Made by a program: the position numbers and the translations under genes. A DNA stretch of 64,000 nucleotides from Eutypa lata (Eukaryota; Ascomycota; Sordariomycetes; Xylariales; Diatrypaceae), in the NCBI GenBank assembly GCA_022661535.1, contig JAKULF010000009.1:2480001-2544000 (forward strand). Reading direction: 5' to 3'. The notes beneath the pieces were generated by a model. That model saw only the letters and a program-made list of their open reading frames with translations. It was not told the origin of the DNA and searched no databases. Shown here one piece after another: positions 57,135 to 64,000 of this stretch (position 1 is its first letter; each line of letters opens with the position of its first letter).

Positions 57135-59550
57135 ATGCAGCAACGAAGAGATGAGATACTGGCAAAGAAGGCGAAGCTCGCGGAGCTCAAGCGCCAGCGG
57201 GAACTAAGGGCGAATCAAGCGACTGTTGGTAGGCCGAGTGTCGGGAGTCCCAGTGATGTATGTCAACGACGAAGACGACGTCAATTCTTTTATATTTTAT
57301 GTTTATTTAAGACTCTTCAGTTCTTGCGTTTGTTGTAATCATAATACATAATACATACATACTCACTAATAACCACAGCTCATAGCCCCTTCGCCTAGTC
57401 GAGCCGACACTCGAAAGGATATCGAATCCCTTATCAATAGCCTAGTAGGCGAGAGCAGACCGGGATCGATGTCGACGGGATTCGCATCGCCCATACAGCG
57501 GGGCAGCCGTCCCAATAGCATCCTGAGTGCAGGTGAGCTCAGCGTCGAGAACTCGGAGGTTGCTTCCCAGGCAAACGGTCAAACAGTACACAACAGCACG
57601 GCGCCCTACCACCACCAGAAGCCGCCACAACAGCCACTAGAGCTCGCCACCATCCCTGTCCTGACCGTCTTCGAGTGCCCGCCGTCGCCCGTCAAGGAGG
57701 TCTTCACCTACAGCAAGGGCGTCCAGACCAACGATGACTGGACCCTTCCGCCCACCCCGCGAGCCCGCGCCTTCTCGGACCTCGACGAGGACTACGACCT
57801 GCCGCCGCCCGGCGTGACCTCGACGCCGTCCAAGCGAGCGAGCCGGCGGCTGCGGGAGCGAGAGGAGGAGCTGCGGGAGAACCTGAGGAAGGAGATCGAG
57901 GAGGAGCTCAAGGCCGCCCGCGAGCTGGTCACCGACGGCGTCCTTCCTAACGGTACTGTCGTCACGGCTAATTTCCCAGCTCGGGCTCTGAACGACGAGG
58001 AGCTCGCCGCTCTCACGGCGTCCGACGACTTCGTCGACTTCGTCGACCGGTCTACCAAGGTCATCGAGCGCGCGCTAGACGTCAGCAACGACTACGACAT
58101 CCTGAGGGACTACTCCCTGCAGGCGCACGACATCGAGGACGAGGACGACCACGCGGGCAACACGGGCGGCAAGGGCCGGCGGCGCGTCAAGGAGGTGGTG
58201 CAGTTCTACGACGAGCGGTGGTCGAAGAAGCGCATGGTGAGCAGCCTCGACTTCTCGCCCGCCTTCCCCGAGCTCCTGCTCGCCTCCTACACGAAGAACC
58301 CGTCGGCCCCCCACGACCCGGACGGCGTCGTTCAGGTGTGGAACCGCCACCTGCACGACCGGCCCGAGTTCCTCTTCCACGCGCAGTCGGACATCCTGAC
58401 GGCGAAGTTCTCGCCCTTCCACCCGAACCTCATCATCGGCGGCACGTACTCGGGCCAGGTGCTCCTCTGGGACACGCGGGCGAAGTCCGCCCCGGTCCAG
58501 AAGACGCCGCTCACGGGCCACGGGCACACGCACCCCGTGTACTCGGTCGACATCGTCGGGACGCAGAACGCGAACAACATCGTCTCGGTCTCCACGGACG
58601 GCGCGCTCTGCGTCTGGAGCGTCGACATGCTGGCGCAGCCCCAGGAGTCCCTGACGCTCCTCACGCCGCCGCCCAACAAGTTCGAGGACCTGGCCCCCAC
58701 CACCATGGCCTTCCCCCAGACCGACCCGACGTACTTCCTGATCGGCTCCGAGGAGGGCCCCATCTACCCCTGCCACCGCTACGACCGCGCGGGCGCCAAA
58801 GCCGGCGTCGACGCCCGCGTCAGCTACCGCGGCCACGCCGCCCCCGTCATGAGCGTGGCGTTCCACCCGGCGCGCGGGCCCGTCGACCTCGGCGACCTGG
58901 TCCTGTCGTCCTCCCTCGACTGGTCCGTCAAGCTGTGGCGCGTGCGCGCCCCCGCCGCCACCTCCACCGTCGCGGTGAACATCGGCGAGAACGGCGGCGC
59001 GGGCACTTCCATCGCCCCCCTGGCCGACATCCCCCGCGAGGACGTCGTCTACGACGCCGCGTGGTCCCCCGTGCGCCCCGGCGTGTTCGCCCTCGTCGAC
59101 GGCGCCGGCAACCTCGAGATCTGGGACCTCACCGTCGAGGCCGAGATCCCCGTCGCGCGGATCAGCCCCAGCCCGCTGTCCGCGGCCACGGGGAAGTCGA
59201 CGGCGGCTAATGTTAACAATAGAGATCCCAAGGCCGGGGCGGCGGCCGGAGCCGCGAATAACATAAACGGTACTGGTGGTGGTGGTGCCGGTGGTGCTGC
59301 TGCAGGGAACGACGGCTCCGGGGCCGCCGCGAATCCGTATAGACTCCGTAGTCTCAATAAGGTCGCCTGGGAGCCGGGCGAGGGCAAGCGTCTTGCGACC
59401 GGAGGTATCGAGGGCGTGGTCTCCGTCTTTGAGGTCGGGTCCGATCTTGGGGGCAAGGAGGGCGCCCGGAATGAGGAGTGGGCTAGTGTTAAGAAGCTCG
59501 TTGCTAGGTTGGAGGCTGCGGGGGGTGGAGGGGCGGCAGGTTTGTTGTAG
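57135..59550 (+). CDS. Cytoplasmic dynein intermediate chain (WD40)
   Basis: Links cargo and dynactin to the dynein heavy chain. Two exons, 57135-57257 and 57379-59550, encode 764 aa. The N-terminus MQQRRDEILAKKAKLAELKR is the short coiled coil that binds p150/dynactin. Then comes a Ser-rich linker and YSKGVQTNDDW, a typical LC8 light-chain binding motif (GVQT). The charged stretch SKRASRRLREREEELRENLR precedes the WD40 region, which begins around VVQFYDERWSKKRMVSSLDF and includes GVVQVWNRHLHDRPEFLFHA, LIIGGTYSGQVLLWDTRAKS, VVLSSSLDW-type and VVYDAAWSPVRPGVFALVD segments. A Gly/Ala/Asn-rich insertion lies between the last two blades (around 59210-59330). The coding region is extremely G+C-rich, so long antisense frames appear but are artefacts. 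It corresponds to yeast Pac11. Confidence 0.95.
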
Positions 59551-60639
59551 TAGTGATAGTGGAGTGGGGTTGGTTGAGTAGCCAGAGAGAGAAAGGGGGG
59601 GAGTGTGTGTATTTTTACGCATAAGCTAGCTAGCTCCTTTGGCCAACTAGCTAGTAGTAGTGGACGGAAGAAGGGAGTTAAAGGGGGGGGGAGGGAAGGG
59701 CTGACGATGGATGGTGGAAGGTAGATGGTAGAGGGGGGGCGATGGGGAGGGGGGCCAAGGCATTGCAAGCAAGGCAAGAAGACTAATCTAGGCAGTGGAG
59801 CGGTCTCAGCCCTTTCTTTCTTCGACTGTATGTAATTATGTTCGAGTGACTCAAGCAAGCACTTATTGCCAGGTTTGTTGGCTGGCTGGTTGGTTGGCTG
59901 TTTTGGTGTCTTGTTTATTAGTATTCTTCATAAAACCTACCGAATCAAGAAACGAACATATACCCATTCACCCACCCCTGGGAATACAAGTAGCTTTCTG
60001 TTAAGCAAAGTAGGACGACGTGCTTCACGAGGACATCAGGTAAATAGTAGCATGAGCATGAGCATGGCGTGTCGGTCAATCTATGTAATCCATGTCTTGT
60101 CAACTTTTATGTCCGTAATTCCCTAGATATATGATTTATTTTGGTAAATAGAAGAAAAGCCTACGGTATAGAAAGAAAGGGGTTCACCCAACAAATGACC
60201 ATGTGATCACTCAGACGCATACACATAAGGGGTCTGTCCAACTAATTGTATCTTAAATCCTGGCCCATGTCAACGCAAAGGGGCATGCTTGTTATACAAC
60301 CAACTAACTACCTAGAGTTTGTGTGTGCGTGCTATTTATTTATTCATTACAAGTGGTCTTCCTGCTACTCAAACACATAGCCACGCGACCTTTCTGTTGT
60401 TTATTTGATTTTCTTTTCTTCTCTCCCTCTCCCTCTCTCTCCCCTTCCAGTTCATAATTTTCCTTTGCCTAAGTCTGGATTGATGGATAGATGGATCCAT
60501 TATCACCTGCAGTCAATCAATAATAACTCATCCAGCACGACATAGTAACACCATCCCACCCTTGTGCACAAATGAAGTGCTATCTCGCTCGTCTAACCGT
60601 ACAGTAGACCTCTCTTCCATCCGTCCATCCATCATCTAC
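59551..60639. other. Convergent 3' region
   Basis: Between the stops of the dynein intermediate chain (+) and Nup159 (-). It has G-rich patches (59680-59760), a TTGGCTGGCTGGTTGG-type repeat near 59875-59900 and a CT-rich run near 60420-60450. No gene is seen. Confidence 0.5.
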
Positions 60640-63600
60640 TTACTCCAAACCCTCCACAGCCCAAACGCTAACTCCCTTCTTCAGCAGACTGCCCCTCAGC
60701 TTCCCCAGGACCAAGGCCCTCCGTCCGCGCTTCTCCTTAACAGCTGCTTTCTCCGCTTCGCCGAACCCGCTCTCGGTGAGCTTCTTGCGGGGCGGCGTGC
60801 GCAGCGGCGTCCCGGCTAGCGAGACGGAGCCCGATAACGACTGCCGGAAGATGCTACTCCTGTGGCGATGGTGCTGAGGGGTTCCCTCGCGCACAGACCG
60901 CTCGGGCGAGAACAGCATCGATGCGCTTAGCCTCTTGCTGTTGGGTGTCGTGGGCGGTCCACCACCACCAGCAACGGAAGCAACGAACGGCGAGCCCTCC
61001 CGACTACTACCCCCCGCCGAGCCCAGCCGCAGCTTGCGCATCTGGGTTTCAAGGACATCGATGTCACCGCTTCGCTTCTCCACCATACTCGTCATCTTCG
61101 TGATAGTCCGCATAACAGCCTCGATGGTAGGGGCCGGCCCTCCGACCTTATTACCTCCACCCCCTCCTACTCCGATAGCACCACCACCAAAACCACCGCC
61201 CCCAGCCGAGACGATCCTTGCCTTCAGCAGGGTCAAGTTCTCCTCAGCCTCGGCTAGCAGCTTCGCGAAGCGAGCGAATTCGCGGCGGAGGTCCGTCTGC
61301 TGGGCGGCCTGCTCGGCAGTCAGAGGCAGGACACGGTTCGCTACGGCCTGCTCCGGGTCCACGCGCGAGGCGATGATCTTCTTCAGGTCGGCCTGCTTGT
61401 TGCGGTCGCGTGCGAGGTCGCGCTGCAGCTCGGCGCAGCGCTCCAGCTTGACGTCGACGGCCGCGACGGCGGCCGCACGCAGGGCGCCGTCGAGGTCCCT
61501 TGTGATGACGAACGTGAGTTTCTGGATCTCGTCGAGGGTCCAGCCATCCGGCGACGCGAGGTCGTCCTTACTGACGGTCTCGTGCCCGAATTTCCGGTGG
61601 CCGTCGATGAAGCCAGTGAGGGAGCGGGCGTTGAGGCCGAGCGTGTCGATCATCGAATTGATATCACGGTACACAGCTTCAACTTGCGCTGGAATGCTAT
61701 CGCCAGCGGGAGCTGCTGCGCCGGAATGAGCAATAAACTCATCTAGAACTAAGGTAGGTTGGATATCGGACTGTAATAGTTGTTGAATGGAGTCGTCTTC
61801 TTCGTCAACTAGTAGTTGAGATTCCTCGGCTTGTTTCTTGGCCTTTGCCTTCCGCTGCTGTTCTATGATGTGGTCTTCCGTGGCAGCGACCTTGCTTGCT
61901 ATCGTGGATCCAATAGCTCCCTGCTGCCTTCTAGCTGCACCAAGAAGTTGGGATGCCATAGCAGGCGTACTGAAAGACCGGGTCTGCTCCTTTCCAAGTA
62001 ACTTCGTCGGCACCACATTGCGTACAGGGCTGGGTGAGCGGGGGCTTACGACATTCGGCTGTGCGAACACCGGGGCATTACGGCTTATCTCACCAAACAA
62101 TCCCCGCCGCTCATGATCTGGTCGAGATATAGTAGAAAAGCTCCCAGCTAAGCCATCGAATGAACTCTGTGGCGTGTACCCGGGAGTCTTGTTTATACCG
62201 GTAATCGAAGGACTGAGGTCTTTTGCGACATCCACACCACTACCCTCACTTGCCGCTTCGGTGCCTTCGTCGGATAACTCACCATCATCGTCATCATCGT
62301 CATCGTCATCGTCATCATCATCATCACTATCAGTTAGAACCGGTGGTGGGTTAGACGGGAACACAAATGGCTTATCAGATGTTTTCGGGCCAGGTAAGAC
62401 ACTTGAGGGGGTCGGCTTGCTGTCGGGGTCGGGGAGAATTGGAAACTTCGCATCGTATGCTTTAGACTCCTTCACAGGATCCGGGGGTAGCGGTGCGTCA
62501 TCCGCCGGCTTCCTCTTGACAACGTTGTCCGGGAGAGGAGGAATATCATCATACAACTTCTTGTTCTTAATCGGATCGGGCGGAAGAGGCGCATCGTCTA
62601 CAGACTTCCCTTTCGTTACGGTTTCAGGTAACGGGGGGGGCTTAACATCGTAAATCTTTTTATTCTGGATAGGATCGGGAGGCAAAGGGGCATCATCGAC
62701 GGATGCTGTGGGCGACTCTGGAGGTAGCGGAGCTCCCTTTGCCTTAAAGAGGGTGTTCTCGGGTTGACCTGCAGAAGAAGCGGATGAGGATGAGGAATCG
62801 CCTAGTGGGAAAGTGGCCTTACTTGTAGACTCCGGGGGTAGTGGTGCATCTGGGATATCCCTTAACGGTTTAGGAGTCGTTGCCTCTACCTTGATTCCTG
62901 GAACTGGGTCCGTTGGGGTGTACGCAGTAGCTATAGACGTAAAGGAGCTGGTTGGTGTAGTAGTATCTTTTGACGGCATGCCAAATATGCCACTGCTCTT
63001 CGGAGGACTAGAAACCTGAGAAAGGAATTTGTTCGGCGCTGGTGTGGATGTAGGTGTGGTTGATTCTGCACTTGAAGGAGCACTTGACTGTCCAAACACG
63101 CTTTTTGTAGCAGAAGCGAATGGGTTCGGTTTTGGAGATTGTGCTGCTTCACCTAGCATGGAGCCGAAATTCGAGCCAAACATAGAATTTCCTCCAGTAG
63201 ATACTTGATCAGCTTTGTTATCGTCGTCTTTCGCATGGGGATCACGCTGGAACGTTGACTGTAGCTTAAACGGCTGGGTCGCGAAGGGGTTCCCTGACCC
63301 GATATTGGACCTTGAACTAGAGGACGCGAATGCGGTACTAGAGCCATTATCCATGGAAACCTCAGGAGCCTCGGATTTGGAGGGCGACGCAAAAATGCTT
63401 GGCGCACTGGCATCCGTGCTGGGTCCAACTTGGGCGAAACCTCCCTTATTCGCAAAACTAGCAAATCCACCGCTAGCAGGGGCATTGTTGGAACTTGATG
63501 CTCCAAACGGACTACCCGATCCGGATCCGGATCCGGATGTCATGTTAGCAAACGGGGACTGACCTGAAGCTGAAGCTGAAGCCCAAGGCGATGACGTCGA

Positions 63601-64000
63601 TCCGAGGCCGCTTGACTGCCCGAACGATGGAGGAGCGCGAAGAGCGCTAGGAGCACCAAAACTCGGCTTGCCGAATGCGGGCGTCGAAGAAGCAGGGCTA
63701 GTGCCGAAGCTGCTTGATCCGAACGCGGATCCACCTGTGCCCGTCCCTGCGCCTGTACCTGTGCCCGTGCCCGCTGCCCATGGGGAGGCTTTTCCCCCCA
63801 GAGCTGATGGACCACCAAAGGCAGGTTTCGAGGTCTGTGTTAGAGACCCGAATGCCGACGTAGTAGGAGATGAGAATGGGTTTGGTTGAGCTGCTTGAGA
63901 GGGCGTGGCAGCTGTGACAGTGGTCGCATTGCCTTCAACTGCTGCTAACCCCGGGTATGTGGTCCCTTCCCTGACGGATTCCGAGTAGACGACCCACCAA
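60640..64000 (-). CDS. NUP159: Nucleoporin Nup159/Nup214-like, FG-repeat and C-terminal coiled-coil part (5' end beyond window)
   Basis: Nup159 lies on the cytoplasmic face of the nuclear pore and helps mRNP export with Dbp5 and Gle1. One open frame runs from the window edge (WWVVYSESVREGTTYPGLAA, probably just after the N-terminal propeller) to TAA 60642-60640, about 1119 residues. Next come FG/FGxx motifs (SAFGSSSFGT, PAFGKPSFGA). A proline-rich zone has five APLPP cores, three of them in ~32-residue repeats (DDAPLPPDPIQNKKIYDVKP, DDAPLPPDPIKNKKLYDDIP, DDAPLPPDPVKESKAYDAKF), and is followed by a long Asp run (about 62285-62330). The C-terminal third is helical (KVAATEDHIIEQQRKAKAKK, AEQAAQQTDLRREFARFAKL), as in the Nup82-binding coiled coil. 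No intron is needed. The family call rests on architecture; other FG-nucleoporins are less likely. Confidence 0.85.
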   Translation of the reverse strand, partial: WWVVYSESVREGTTYPGLAAVEGNATTVTAATPSQAAQPNPFSSPTTSAFGSLTQTSKPAFGGPSALGGKASPWAAGTGTGTGAGTGTGGSAFGSSSFGTSPASSTPAFGKPSFGAPSALRAPPSFGQSSGLGSTSSPWASASASGQSPFANMTSGSGSGSGSPFGASSSNNAPASGGFASFANKGGFAQVGPSTDASAPSIFASPSKSEAPEVSMDNGSSTAFASSSSRSNIGSGNPFATQPFKLQSTFQRDPHAKDDDNKADQVSTGGNSMFGSNFGSMLGEAAQSPKPNPFASATKSVFGQSSAPSSAESTTPTSTPAPNKFLSQVSSPPKSSGIFGMPSKDTTTPTSSFTSIATAYTPTDPVPGIKVEATTPKPLRDIPDAPLPPESTSKATFPLGDSSSSSASSAGQPENTLFKAKGAPLPPESPTASVDDAPLPPDPIQNKKIYDVKPPPLPETVTKGKSVDDAPLPPDPIKNKKLYDDIPPLPDNVVKRKPADDAPLPPDPVKESKAYDAKFPILPDPDSKPTPSSVLPGPKTSDKPFVFPSNPPPVLTDSDDDDDDDDDDDDDDGELSDEGTEAASEGSGVDVAKDLSPSITGINKTPGYTPQSSFDGLAGSFSTISRPDHERRGLFGEISRNAPVFAQPNVVSPRSPSPVRNVVPTKLLGKEQTRSFSTPAMASQLLGAARRQQGAIGSTIASKVAATEDHIIEQQRKAKAKKQAEESQLLVDEEDDSIQQLLQSDIQPTLVLDEFIAHSGAAAPAGDSIPAQVEAVYRDINSMIDTLGLNARSLTGFIDGHRKFGHETVSKDDLASPDGWTLDEIQKLTFVITRDLDGALRAAAVAAVDVKLERCAELQRDLARDRNKQADLKKIIASRVDPEQAVANRVLPLTAEQAAQQTDLRREFARFAKLLAEAEENLTLLKARIVSAGGGGFGGGAIGVGGGGGNKVGGPAPTIEAVMRTITKMTSMVEKRSGDIDVLETQMRKLRLGSAGGSSREGSPFVASVAGGGGPPTTPNSKRLSASMLFSPERSVREGTPQHHRHRSSIFRQSLSGSVSLAGTPLRTPPRKKLTESGFGEAEKAAVKEKRGRRALVLGKLRGSLLKKGVSVWAVEGLE

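Noticed and set aside
58075..59622. 515-codon antisense frame and a 330-codon shifted frame over the dynein intermediate chain
   Set aside because: Arg/Val/Gly-rich translations produced by G+C bias; the WD40 frame is unambiguous.

Overview
The window is nuclear DNA of a filamentous ascomycete (Pezizomycotina, most likely Sordariomycetes). The evidence is: short GT-AG introns of roughly 50-160 bp with GTAAGT/GTATGT/GTGAGT donors; well spaced single genes on both strands; fungal-type orthologues (MTD1, GLY1, ERV46, STT3, a Nif1-like Sel1 protein, Nup159 with FG repeats); and one almost pure A+T block of the kind left by repeat-induced point mutation (RIP). I found no rRNA, convincing tRNA, CRISPR array or operon. 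All exon borders were worked out by hand from splice signals and checked to keep the reading frame.

Layout. 0-5.7 kb: the 5' two thirds of MMS19 (-), diverging from MTD1 (+), then a small coiled-coil protein (-). 5.7-10.3 kb: gene-free, containing a RIP-destroyed 1.84 kb DNA transposon with ~101 bp terminal inverted repeats and TA target duplication (7822-9659). 10.3-16.2 kb: a giant six-exon ankyrin protein. 16.8-25.2 kb: a more accessory stretch with a secreted cyanovirin-N homology protein, a GT17 glycosyltransferase, a SnoaL/NTF2-like protein and a broken amidoligase-family gene. 25.2-35 kb: threonine aldolase with a possible mitochondrial leader, a Sel1-repeat Nif1-like protein and a proline-rich protein kinase. 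37.5-44.3 kb: a GNAT acetyltransferase, ERV46 and a secreted GH37 trehalase. 47-64 kb: a large CxxC-motif protein with an in-frame TAG, STT3, ATP synthase subunit e, dynein intermediate chain and Nup159 (runs off the right edge).

How the genes relate. Most are unrelated housekeeping genes. Loose functional themes are the secretory pathway (STT3, GT17, ERV46, secreted trehalase and CVNH protein), one-carbon/glycine metabolism (MTD1, GLY1) and the LC8-dynein/nuclear pore pair (dynein intermediate chain and Nup159, facing each other). The most interesting items are the palindromic RIP relic, the amidoligase gene that has lost both its reading frame and the histidines of its HxH motif, and the 1018-codon gene interrupted by a single TAG. 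No clearly new multi-gene system is evident.
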